DNA of 61,873 nt from an uncultured Paenibacillaceae bacterium (GTDB taxonomy: Bacteria > Bacillota > Bacilli > Paenibacillales > DA-C8). Position numbers and translations under genes: made by a program. The notes below the pieces were generated by a model, which did no database searches, was not told the origin of the DNA, and saw nothing but the letters and a program-made list of their open reading frames with translations. Below, in pieces: positions 25,094 to 33,169 of the stretch (position 1 is its first letter; every line of letters begins with the position of its first letter). The DNA lies in assembly GCA_937957685.1 (NCBI GenBank), contig CALGAO010000056.1:1-61873 (forward strand), in the 5' to 3' direction.

Positions 25094-25933
25094 TCAGCCC
25101 TTGAGCCCGGTCGTGCTGATGCCTTCGACGATCTGCCGCTGGAACATGAAGAAGACGATGATCACCGGCACCAGGCTGACGACGGACATCGCGAACATCG
25201 CCCCCCAGTTGGAGATCGTCTCGGAGTCGAGGAACATCTTCAGCGCCAGCGAGACGGTATACTTGCTCGGCGAGTTGACGTACAGCACCGGTCCCAGCAG
25301 ATCCTCCCAGCGCCAGTAGAAGGAGAAGATCGCCGCGGTCGCCATCGCCGGAGCGATGAGCGGCACGATGATGCGGATGAACAGGCGCAGCTTGCCGCAG
25401 CCGTCGATCGTCGCCGCCTCATCCAGCTCGCCCGGGATCGTGCGGATGAACTGCACCATCAGGAAGATGAAGAACGGCACGCCGAAGAATTGTGGCACGA
25501 TGATCGGCAGGTACGAGTTCAGCCAGCCGAGCTCCGAGAACAGGATGTATTGCGGGATCAGGACGACCTCAAAGGGCAGCATCAACGTCAGCATCATCAG
25601 CGTAAACCACAGGCCCTTGCCGACGAAGTTCGTCCTGGCGAAGCCGAAGGCAACCAGCGCCGAGGAGAGAACAGCGCCGATCGTCGACAGGGAGACGACG
25701 ATGAAGGAGTTCCGGATGAAGGTGATAAACGGCTGATTGCCGATCCCCTTCCAGCCGTCGACATAGTTGGTCCAGATCCACGGATCGGGGATCAGCTTGC
25801 CGGCTGTGACGAAGATCAGATTGCTCGGCTTGAAGGAGCTCATGACCAGCCAGATCACCGGATAGAGCATGACGATCGCGAAGCAACCGACGAACAGATG
25901 ATAGAGGAGCCATTTTATTCTTTTGCTGTTCAC
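25094..25933 (-). CDS. araQ: ABC sugar importer permease, AraQ-like
   Basis: A 279-residue permease of the binding-protein-dependent sugar importer family (MalG type) with six hydrophobic helices. The cytoplasmic EAA loop reads DEAATIDGCGKLRLFIRIIVPL (here only DEAATIDGCG and RIIVPL quoted as its ends), which docks to the ATPase. The start is GTG 25933, two bases after the araP stop, with GGAGGG inside the end of araP. In Bacillus AraNPQ imports arabino-oligosaccharides energised by the shared ATPase MsmX; no ATPase gene occurs in this cluster, so the same sharing is likely. The substrate assignment rests on the neighbouring abfA and egsA. Confidence 0.9.
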   Translation of the reverse strand: MNSKRIKWLLYHLFVGCFAIVMLYPVIWLVMSSFKPSNLIFVTAGKLIPDPWIWTNYVDGWKGIGNQPFITFIRNSFIVVSLSTIGAVLSSALVAFGFARTNFVGKGLWFTLMMLTLMLPFEVVLIPQYILFSELGWLNSYLPIIVPQFFGVPFFIFLMVQFIRTIPGELDEAATIDGCGKLRLFIRIIVPLIAPAMATAAIFSFYWRWEDLLGPVLYVNSPSKYTVSLALKMFLDSETISNWGAMFAMSVVSLVPVIIVFFMFQRQIVEGISTTGLKG

Positions 25934-25934
25934 G

Positions 25935-26846
25935 TCAATTGCCCTCCTTCGTCTCGTAGTGCACCCAGAAGCGCGATGTCTTGAACAGGATAAGCGTCAG
26001 AATCGCGATGACGATCAGCAGGATCCATGCCATGGCGGAGCCGTAACCCATCTGGAAGAACTGGAAGGCTCTCCGGAACAGATAGAGCGAATACAGCAGC
26101 GTTCCATCGAGCGGCTGGCCGGTTCCCTTGGTGATGATGAACGCCGGTATGAATGTGATAAAAGCCGAGATCGTCTGCATGATCGTGTTGAACAGGATCA
26201 CCGGGCTGAGCATCGGGATGGTGATCCGGAAAAATTTCTGCACGGGATTGGCGCCGTCGACGGCAGCGGCCTCGTAATAGGTCGGCGGAATGTTCTTGAG
26301 TCCCGCGAGGAAGATCAGCATCGACGAACCGAACTGCCAGACCGCCAGCATGATCAGCATCCACAGCGCCGCCGTCGGGTTGCCGAACCATCTGACGGCA
26401 TCCAGTCCGAGCAGCGTCAGCAGGATGTTGATGACGCCATCATCGCCGAACAGATTGCGCCACATGATCGCAACTGCGACGCTGCCGCCAATGATCGATG
26501 GCAGATAGAACATCGTCCGGTAGACGCCGATCATCCTGGAAGCCCTGGCCAGCAGCATGGCGATGAACAGCGCAAATGTCAATCTGAGCGGCACCACAGC
26601 CACGACATAGTAGAGCGTGACCTTGACCGATTTCCAATATTTCGGGTCGTTCGTAAACATCGTGACAAAGTTGTCCAGTCCGACAAATTTCGGAGCGGTC
26701 AGCATATCAAAGCTGGTAAACGAGTAGAAGAATGAAGCAACGATCGGAAATGCGGTAAAGACCAGAAATCCGATGATAAACGGACTGATAAACGCATATC
26801 CTGCCACATTCCGCCTGATCGCTTTCATCAGCGTAGCTTTCGTCAT
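25935..26846 (-). CDS. araP: ABC sugar importer permease, AraP-like
   Basis: A 303-residue permease of the MalF type with six predicted helices, starting FISPFIIGFLVFTAFPIV in the first. Its EAA loop contains YEAAAVDGANPVQKFFRI, the ATPase-coupling helix. AGGAGTG precedes ATG 26846. It lies 130 bases downstream of the binding-protein gene, across a strong hairpin (26916-26955), and directly before araQ. With araN and araQ it makes the membrane part of an arabino-oligosaccharide-type importer. Confidence 0.9.
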   Translation of the reverse strand: MTKATLMKAIRRNVAGYAFISPFIIGFLVFTAFPIVASFFYSFTSFDMLTAPKFVGLDNFVTMFTNDPKYWKSVKVTLYYVVAVVPLRLTFALFIAMLLARASRMIGVYRTMFYLPSIIGGSVAVAIMWRNLFGDDGVINILLTLLGLDAVRWFGNPTAALWMLIMLAVWQFGSSMLIFLAGLKNIPPTYYEAAAVDGANPVQKFFRITIPMLSPVILFNTIMQTISAFITFIPAFIITKGTGQPLDGTLLYSLYLFRRAFQFFQMGYGSAMAWILLIVIAILTLILFKTSRFWVHYETKEGN

Positions 26847-26915
26847 CCGGTTTCACTCCTGTAAGCAGATAGATTGCAACAAGCTGCGGCGTGCAGACTG
26901 ACCTGCGATAAAACT

Positions 26916-26955
26916 TGTGGGGCATGGCGTCTGTCTCCCTGGCCCATGCCCCACA
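26916..26955 (-). terminator. Strong hairpin between araN and araP
   Basis: TGTGGGGCATGG and CCATGCCCCACA form a perfect 12-base-pair stem with a 16-base loop. On the minus strand it is followed by AAGTTTTATC. Placed after the binding-protein gene, it would stop part of the transcripts or protect the 3' end, favouring excess binding protein. Confidence 0.7.
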
Positions 26956-26976
26956 GCCTATACATCAAATGGTTAA

Positions 26977-28326
26977 TTATTTGTTCCTGCTCAGGATGCT
27001 GTTTGCTTCACTGCGGAACTGCTTGGCTGCCTCTTCAGGAGTGATCTGGTCGAAGAACAACGCTTCGGTGACCGATTCAAGCGCTGCGATGACCTCGCCT
27101 GCGCCGATCGGATCCGGACCGTCTCCCGGGGAGCTGTTCTTCTCTGCCCAGGCGATGAACTCGAATACCTGTGCCTGTTGTTCGGTCAACTCCGGAATGA
27201 GCGCTTCCTTCACGACGGAGGATACCGGCACGCCGCGGTCGCCGCGGATCAGCTTGTTGGCCTCCACATCGTTGATGAAGAAGCTGATAAACTTCGCGGC
27301 TTCTTCCTTGTTCTGGGAGTTCTCGGCGATGGACCAGAACATGCTCGGCTTCAGGAACAAGCCCGTGGATTGATTCGGACCTGGCAGCGGATGCATCTCG
27401 AGCGGTCTGTTCGCCACTTGCTGCAGGCCGATGAACTGGTTCGTCCATTGCCATACGCTGGCCGCCTGGTTCTTGACGAGCAGGTCGTCCTCCAGACCCT
27501 TGATCTGTGCCGTGATGTCCGGAGTCGGAATCGCGCCTGCCTTCACAAGGCGATGAAGCATGCCGAAGAAATCGACGAACAGTTGATCATCATCATAGCC
27601 GAGCTGCGTGCCATCCGGGCTGTACAGCCTCTTGCCCTGCGTGCGCAGGTAGTAGTTGAAGAAGACGTCCGCCTTGAGGCCGGTGCTGAAGTAGATGCCA
27701 GCGTCGGCGGCTTTCATCGACAGCGATTCAAAGTCGGACCATGTCCAGTTCTCCGGAATCGAATTGATGTCGATGCCTGCCTTCTGCAGCATGGCCGGGT
27801 CGAAATGCACTTGCAGGGCGTTTACACCCGCGTTAAATCCGTACAGCTTGTCACCGATCCGTCCGCCGGAGATGGCGCTCTCGCTCACGTTCGTGACGTC
27901 GATCTCCTTGCCGAGGAACGGAGTCAGGTCAGCCAGCTGGCCCTTCTCGCCATACTGCGTGATGTAGCTGAGGTCCATCTGGATGATGTCCGGGAGCTGA
28001 TTCGCCGCAGCCTGCGGTGCCAGTCTCGTCCAGTAGTCATCCCAGCTTGCATATTCCGGTTCGATCGTGACATGCGGATTTTGTTGCTGATACATGTCGA
28101 TAACCTTCAGCGTATAGTCGTGACGCGGCTCACCGCCCCACCACGCGATGCGCAGGGTGACATTCTTCGGAGCGTCTCCGCCGCCGCTGCCGCCACCGCT
28201 GCTGCCGCCACTCGTCTGGTTGCTGGAGGTGTTGCCGTCAGAGTTGTTGGCGTTTCCTCCGCCGCCGCATGCCGCCAGCAAGATGAGGAGCGCGATGGAC
28301 AACAGGATCAATAATTTCTTTTTCAT
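26977..28326 (-). CDS. araN: Sugar-binding lipoprotein, AraN-like
   Basis: A 449-residue extracellular solute-binding protein. Residues 1-20 are a lipoprotein signal (LLILLAAC with Cys20 as the lipidated residue), followed by a Gly/Ser/Asn-rich linker of about 30 residues and a family 1 binding-protein fold (LRIAWWGGEPRHDYTLKV start; aromatic residues such as the WQWTNQ segment line the sugar site). GGGGAGG precedes ATG 28326. First gene of the importer operon. Its promoter carries 21-bp-spaced direct repeats that fit the YesN-type response regulator encoded just upstream. The substrate is probably arabinose-containing oligosaccharides, inferred from context. Confidence 0.9.
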   Translation of the reverse strand: MKKKLLILLSIALLILLAACGGGGNANNSDGNTSSNQTSGGSSGGGSGGGDAPKNVTLRIAWWGGEPRHDYTLKVIDMYQQQNPHVTIEPEYASWDDYWTRLAPQAAANQLPDIIQMDLSYITQYGEKGQLADLTPFLGKEIDVTNVSESAISGGRIGDKLYGFNAGVNALQVHFDPAMLQKAGIDINSIPENWTWSDFESLSMKAADAGIYFSTGLKADVFFNYYLRTQGKRLYSPDGTQLGYDDDQLFVDFFGMLHRLVKAGAIPTPDITAQIKGLEDDLLVKNQAASVWQWTNQFIGLQQVANRPLEMHPLPGPNQSTGLFLKPSMFWSIAENSQNKEEAAKFISFFINDVEANKLIRGDRGVPVSSVVKEALIPELTEQQAQVFEFIAWAEKNSSPGDGPDPIGAGEVIAALESVTEALFFDQITPEEAAKQFRSEANSILSRNK

Positions 28327-28375
28327 TCGAGTATCCTCCCCTTTAAGAAGTGTCGAATAAATCGGTTACAACTCG

Positions 28376-28405
28376 ATTATATCGGGCCTCATCTTGCTGG
28401 CTTAA
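28376..28405 (-). promoter_or_regulatory. araN promoter
   Basis: TATAAT (28381-28376) is a perfect -10 on the minus strand. With an 18-base spacer the -35 is TTAAGC (28405-28400), which is poor. A strong -10 with a weak -35 is the usual sign of a promoter that needs an activator; candidate activator sites lie directly upstream. Confidence 0.65.
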
Positions 28406-28414
28406 GGAAGAAAA

Positions 28415-28450
28415 CCGAGATGTTTGTATACTATTCCGACATTTGTGTAC
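28415..28450 (-). promoter_or_regulatory. Candidate YesN-type operator: two direct repeats
   Basis: On the plus strand CCGAGATGTTTGTATA (from 28415) and CCGACATTTGTGTACA (from 28436) agree at 12 of 16 positions and start exactly 21 bases apart, i.e. two helical turns. They end about ten bases upstream of the araN -35. AraC-family activators typically bind tandem direct repeats in this position. Confidence 0.6.
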
Positions 28451-28520
28451 AAAACCGTCATCTCTTGCTTGACTCCATGGATCGACATGATCCGCCAGGC
28501 GATGCCGGGGAGATCCCGCT

Positions 28521-30089
28521 TCAGGAAGGCTTGAATTCCGACGGCGTAAAGCCGGTGTACTTCTTGAACACCTTGCTGAAATATTGCGGATTGTCGCCGT
28601 AGCCCAGCGATTCCGCGATTTCGAAGATCTTCGCGTCGCCGCTCTGGGTGATCATCTCGATCGCCTTCTCCATGCGCAGCCGCGTCACGTAGTTGGAGAA
28701 TTTCTCGCCGGTCTCTTTCTTGAACAGCTTGCCGAGATAGTCGGGATTCATATAGAGCATCTCCTGCGCCACGCTGTTCAGCGACAGCTCGGGATTGCCC
28801 AGATTGGTCCGGATGATCTCCAGCACCTTGCGGATGATCGCCGACTGTCTGCCGAGGTTGGATTCGTAGTTTCGGCCCGCGATCTCCAGCGCCGCCTTCT
28901 CCACGAACGACTGCAGGCCCGTCAGCGTATGGATGTTGTCGAGCAATGCGATCTCCGCCATCATGTGCCGGGTGCGCTCCGGATCATGGCGGATGATGGA
29001 CAGGTACAGGGTGATGGCGTAGGTTTTCGCCATGCTCGCTTCCATCCGCAGGCTGGCCAGCCGGTCGAAATAGTCGCCGATCATCGCCCGAACCTCATCC
29101 GTTCTGCCCGCCCGGATCAGCATGCTAAGCCGCTCCTCATCGATCTGCACGTCAACATCCGCTTCGACCTCGCGGCTCTCCTCGATGCTCATCACATCCT
29201 GCCGGGTGATCAGGCTGCCTTCCTCCAGATAGAAGCGATAGCTGATCAGGTTCAGCGCTTCCCGATACAACCGCCTCGCATCGCTGAGCTGTCCGGAATC
29301 GCTGATCGCGGCTGACGTGTCGATCTTGTAGTAATCATAGAAGACCCGCTTGATCTGTTCGACTCGGCCATACAGGGCTTCGGTGATCTCCTCGTGCTCA
29401 TCCTCGACGAGCAGCACCACCTGCGGGCCGATCGTCGTGCTGAGCAGCAGCTGGTCGTGACCGAGAATGTCGAGGGCGATGTTCTTCAGGGCGAACAGAT
29501 GCTCAAATTCATGGTTGTCCTCCAGCTCGAAGAGGATCAGCCGAACCCACGCTTCGTCGGAGCGGATGCCGAGCAGCTCGCGGTACCGCTCCCAGTCCCG
29601 CTTGCCGTAGGTCTTGTTGGTGACGAACTCCTTGAACAGCTGCTCGCGCGCATGCGGCAGAGCCTGCCTGAACTCGGCCTGCAGCCGCTCCATGAATCGC
29701 TCCTTGTGCTTCAGCTGCTCCAGCTCCCGGATCACTTCGGTGATCGCTCTTCCGATCGTCTCCTCATTGCACGGCTTCAGCAGATATTCCTTCACGCCAT
29801 AGCGGAGCGCCTGTCTCGCATACTCGAAATCGCTGAAGCCGGACAGCATGATGAACTGCACGGGCAGCTCCAGCTCGCGCACCTTGGCGACGAGCTCCAG
29901 TCCATCCATGCCGGGCATGAGGATGTCCGTGATGACAATATCCGGCTGATAAGCGGTGATGAACTCGAGCGCCTCCAGACCGTTGCGGGCCGTGCCGACC
30001 AGCTCGGTGCCGAGCGCCTGCCAGTTGACGAATCGGGATATGCCGTCCAGTATGACCCGTTCGTCGTCGACGAGAAGAACCTTGAACAT
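28521..30089 (-). CDS. YesN-type response regulator with AraC helix-turn-helix
   Basis: A 522-residue two-component response regulator. Residues 1-125 are a receiver domain (LLVDDE, phosphoacceptor Asp55 in VITDILMPG, YLLKPC). A middle region of about 280 residues of unknown structure follows, and residues about 420-522 form two AraC-type helix-turn-helix motifs ending in NPQYFSKVFKKYTG and TPSEF. Its ATG overlaps the yesM stop by one base (TAATG), so kinase and regulator are coupled. It lies immediately upstream of araN and probably activates the importer. The tandem repeats at 28415-28450 are the best candidate binding site. Confidence 0.93.
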   Translation of the reverse strand: MFKVLLVDDERVILDGISRFVNWQALGTELVGTARNGLEALEFITAYQPDIVITDILMPGMDGLELVAKVRELELPVQFIMLSGFSDFEYARQALRYGVKEYLLKPCNEETIGRAITEVIRELEQLKHKERFMERLQAEFRQALPHAREQLFKEFVTNKTYGKRDWERYRELLGIRSDEAWVRLILFELEDNHEFEHLFALKNIALDILGHDQLLLSTTIGPQVVLLVEDEHEEITEALYGRVEQIKRVFYDYYKIDTSAAISDSGQLSDARRLYREALNLISYRFYLEEGSLITRQDVMSIEESREVEADVDVQIDEERLSMLIRAGRTDEVRAMIGDYFDRLASLRMEASMAKTYAITLYLSIIRHDPERTRHMMAEIALLDNIHTLTGLQSFVEKAALEIAGRNYESNLGRQSAIIRKVLEIIRTNLGNPELSLNSVAQEMLYMNPDYLGKLFKKETGEKFSNYVTRLRMEKAIEMITQSGDAKIFEIAESLGYGDNPQYFSKVFKKYTGFTPSEFKPS

Positions 30090-31852
30090 TATGCATCCCT
30101 CCAGTTATACGGTACCCTGATCCGCACAGTCGTGCCCTCTCCCGGCTTGCTCTCGATCTGAAGACCATATTCCTCGCCGAACATCAGCCGGATGCGCTCA
30201 TGGATGTTGCGGATGCCCAGACCGGTCTTCCTGGTGCGCAGCTTGCCTGCGAAGATCAGCTCGATCGCCTTCTGATCGATGCCGGGACCGTTGTCGTGCA
30301 CCTCGATGACCAGCATGTGTTCACGGCGGCTTGCGCTGATGCGGATCGAGCAGGTGCCGATGATGCGTTCGAGGCCGTACTGGATGGCATTCTCCACCAG
30401 AGGCTGCAGCACCAGCTTCGGAACGACGCAGGAGCGGAGCTCCTCCGGAATGTCCATTCGGAAGTCCAGCCTTTCTTCGAAGCGGACCTTCTGGATCGTG
30501 ATGTAGTGGCTGATGAAGGTCATCTCCTCGCCCAGCGTGACCAGCGGCTCCTGCTGATTGATCGAATGGCGCATCAGGTAGGCGAGCGACTCCACCATCC
30601 GCGAGATATGGGGCTGACCGGCGATCTTCGCGTGCCAATTGATCGACTCCAGCGTATTGTAGAGGAAGTGCGGATTGATCTGCGCTTGCAGCGCCTTGTA
30701 TTCGGACTCCTTGATCGCCAGCTGCTTCAGATAGTTCTCGTTGATCAGGTCGTTGATCCGCTGGACCATGATGCGGAAGTTGCGGTGCATCTGCCCCGTC
30801 TCATCCATCGGGTACTGTTCATCCTCCAGCGTCGCCGCGATGTCGAAGCGTCCCATCTGGATCGACTTCATCTTCGCGTTCAGGCTCTCGATCGGCCTGG
30901 TCAGTCTGCGGGCATAACGGAGGGAGAGGACGATCGTGAGGACGAGGATGATCGGGAAGATGATGGTGACGAAGCGCTTCACATTGGCGACGACCTGAAA
31001 CAGCTCGTCGTAGGGGATCATGATCACATAATCCCAATTGGTGTAGCTCGACGGCGCATAGGTGGCGAAGTACAATCTCCCGTTGTCCTCCACCACCTCG
31101 TAGCCCTGGATGCTGTCCAGGACGACCTGCAGCTTGTCCGGGTCAATCTCCGCATCCCCCTGGAAGATGGGTTCTCCCTCGTTCAGGATGAGGAAATGCG
31201 CGCCCTGCTGGTCCAGACCTCGCGCGTAATCCCTCGCCAGCCGGTCCAGATCGATGCGCAAGCCGAGGATGCCGAGCCGATCGAAGCTGAAATCCGAGTA
31301 GTCCCGGATCTCGCGTGCCGCTATGAGCGTCTGGTCATACTCGTCCGGCAGGATCCAGGTGATCGCGCCCTGTCTGGCATGGGTCAATTCCTCGATCTGT
31401 TTCAGGCGCTCCGTGTTGGTTGTATTCGGCCGCTTGCCCGTGCGATATTCGCGGTAATTCGTATCGAAGGTATGGACCGAGAGCACGTATTTGTCCTGGG
31501 TGCCAAGCTCGATCATGCGGGTATTGAGATCATCCGTGACCCGGAGGAAATCATAGCTGGTCGTGTTGTCGCGCACATGGCGCAGCGTCCGCTGCACATT
31601 CTGGTCGGTCGCGATGCGGAACGTCAGCTGCTCCATCTGCGACAGCTCGTTGTCCATCCCGAACAGGGTGACGTTGAGCGCCTGGGATGACCGCGCGTAC
31701 AGTTCCCTGTCGTACACGTTGAACACATACTGCAGCACCGTCAGGCAGCAGACGCACATGATCAGCATCAACGTGGAGATCAGCAGGAACAGCTTGTATT
31801 TGATCCGCAGATTGGAGTAAAACGCTTTCAGACGGGTGAACGGCCTGCCCAT
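30089..31852 (-). CDS. YesM-type sensor histidine kinase
   Basis: A 587-residue membrane sensor kinase. Transmembrane segments lie at about 19-43 and 293-311, with an extracellular sensing domain of ~250 residues between. A HAMP linker follows (312-370), then the LytS/YesM-type phosphoacceptor region QINPHFLYNTL with His395, and an HATPase_c domain with N-box ENAIQYGL, DNGPGID and GLGIRNIHERI. AAGGGGGC is upstream of ATG 31852. With the response regulator it should detect an extracellular saccharide or its binding-protein complex and turn on the importer. Ligand unknown; the arabinoside context is suggestive. Confidence 0.93.
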   Translation of the reverse strand: MGRPFTRLKAFYSNLRIKYKLFLLISTLMLIMCVCCLTVLQYVFNVYDRELYARSSQALNVTLFGMDNELSQMEQLTFRIATDQNVQRTLRHVRDNTTSYDFLRVTDDLNTRMIELGTQDKYVLSVHTFDTNYREYRTGKRPNTTNTERLKQIEELTHARQGAITWILPDEYDQTLIAAREIRDYSDFSFDRLGILGLRIDLDRLARDYARGLDQQGAHFLILNEGEPIFQGDAEIDPDKLQVVLDSIQGYEVVEDNGRLYFATYAPSSYTNWDYVIMIPYDELFQVVANVKRFVTIIFPIILVLTIVLSLRYARRLTRPIESLNAKMKSIQMGRFDIAATLEDEQYPMDETGQMHRNFRIMVQRINDLINENYLKQLAIKESEYKALQAQINPHFLYNTLESINWHAKIAGQPHISRMVESLAYLMRHSINQQEPLVTLGEEMTFISHYITIQKVRFEERLDFRMDIPEELRSCVVPKLVLQPLVENAIQYGLERIIGTCSIRISASRREHMLVIEVHDNGPGIDQKAIELIFAGKLRTRKTGLGIRNIHERIRLMFGEEYGLQIESKPGEGTTVRIRVPYNWRDA

Positions 31853-32063
31853 TGACCTGCCCCCTTTTTTCTATGCCTTTCCTTCCCGCCCCCCTGACGG
31901 ATGCGGATGATGGTTCATTTCTTCTAATCTTATAAAAAGATAGGCGATCGTGCATCTGGTAACTTTATATTGTTCGCCACCGATCGTCATCTTCCTTCCG
32001 GAACCGATCTGTGATAATCTATGGCTTGACAAATATTAGGGGCAAACTGACCTGGAATCAAGC

Positions 32064-32091
32064 GTGACATCATATCAGGCACAGATATAAG
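32064..32091 (+). promoter_or_regulatory. manA promoter
   Basis: GTGACA (32064-32069) and TATAAG (32086-32091) are separated by 16 bases, 24 bases before manA. It lies in the 263-base gap between yesM and manA. Confidence 0.5.
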
Positions 32092-32115
32092 AATCGGAAG
32101 GAGAGTCAAAATGCC

Positions 32116-33072
32116 ATGACGAGAGAACCAATCTTTCTCGAGCCTGTGTTCAAGGAGAGAATCTGGGGAGGAACGAAGCTGCGCGATCTGTTCGGATATG
32201 ACATCCCCTCCGACCATACGGGAGAATGTTGGGCGGTATCCGCGCACCCGAACGGGCAGAGCACGGTAGCGAACGGAGCTTGCAAGGGGATGCCGCTCGG
32301 CAAGCTCTGGGCGGAACACAAGGAATTGTTCGGGACCGCGGCCGAGCGCAGCGAGGTGTTCCCGCTGTTGACGAAGGTGCTGGATGCGTCCCAGGACCTG
32401 TCGGTTCAGGTGCATCCCGATGATGAGTATGCCCGCGCGCACGAGAACGGGGAGCTCGGCAAGACCGAATGCTGGTATGTGCTGGCAGCCGAGCCCGGAG
32501 CGGAGATCATCTACGGGCATACGGCGAAGAGCCGCGACGAGCTGGAGGCGATGATCCGGGAAGGCAGATGGAACGAGCTGCTCGGCAGGGTACAGGTGAA
32601 GCCGGGCGATTTCTTCTATGTGCCGAGCGGCACGATCCACGCGCTTGGCGCCGGCATCGTCGTGCTCGAGACCCAGCAGAGCTCCGATACGACCTATCGG
32701 GTGTATGATTATGACCGCACCGATGCCGAGGGCAACAAGCGGGAGCTCCATCTCGAACAGGCGATCCGGGTGACCACGGTGCCGCATGTCGATGCCGAAA
32801 CCTCATACAAGGTGGAGCAGGCTGGTGACGCGGCGATCACCACGTATGTGTCCAATGATTTCTTCACTGTTCAGAAACTGGTGCTGGATGGCTCGCTGAC
32901 GGTGGAGTCCAGGGAAACCTTCCGCATATGCAGCGTCATAGCCGGCAGCGGCAGCCTGCATGTCGGCGACCAGGAATATGCGCTGGGCATGGGCCAGCAC
33001 TTCATCATCCCGGCCGATTCGGGATCGCTTCGCTTCGCGGGCAGGATGGAACTGATCGTCTCCTGGCTGTAA
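32116..33072 (+). CDS. manA: Mannose-6-phosphate isomerase, class I
   Basis: A 318-residue zinc enzyme that interconverts mannose-6-phosphate and fructose-6-phosphate. It has the short Bacillus-type cupin architecture; metal ligands are in QVHPDDEYA, KTECWYVL and SGTIHALG, and the catalytic Arg is in TTYRVYDYDR. The start ATG 32116 overlaps the stop of a two-codon reading frame (ATG CCA TGA, 32111-32119) that has a better-spaced ribosome binding site (AAGGAG). Initiation at manA may therefore depend on coupling to that mini-frame. It is monocistronic, with its own promoter and terminator. Confidence 0.95.
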   Translation: MTREPIFLEPVFKERIWGGTKLRDLFGYDIPSDHTGECWAVSAHPNGQSTVANGACKGMPLGKLWAEHKELFGTAAERSEVFPLLTKVLDASQDLSVQVHPDDEYARAHENGELGKTECWYVLAAEPGAEIIYGHTAKSRDELEAMIREGRWNELLGRVQVKPGDFFYVPSGTIHALGAGIVVLETQQSSDTTYRVYDYDRTDAEGNKRELHLEQAIRVTTVPHVDAETSYKVEQAGDAAITTYVSNDFFTVQKLVLDGSLTVESRETFRICSVIAGSGSLHVGDQEYALGMGQHFIIPADSGSLRFAGRMELIVSWL

Positions 33073-33094
33073 CAGATGCTGTGCTCATCACAGC

Positions 33095-33146
33095 AATCCC
33101 AGGCACGCTCACGGTCCTCCGGGACATGGGGCGATGCCTGGGATTT
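33095..33146. terminator. Hairpin between convergent manA and hydrolase genes
   Basis: AATCCCAGGCA (33095-33105) and TGCCTGGGATT (33135-33145) form a perfect 11-base-pair stem followed by TTTCG on the plus strand. It ends manA transcription, and probably also the convergent hydrolase gene. Confidence 0.7.
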
Positions 33147-33169
33147 CGTGTATGGGCCGGTGATGCAAC

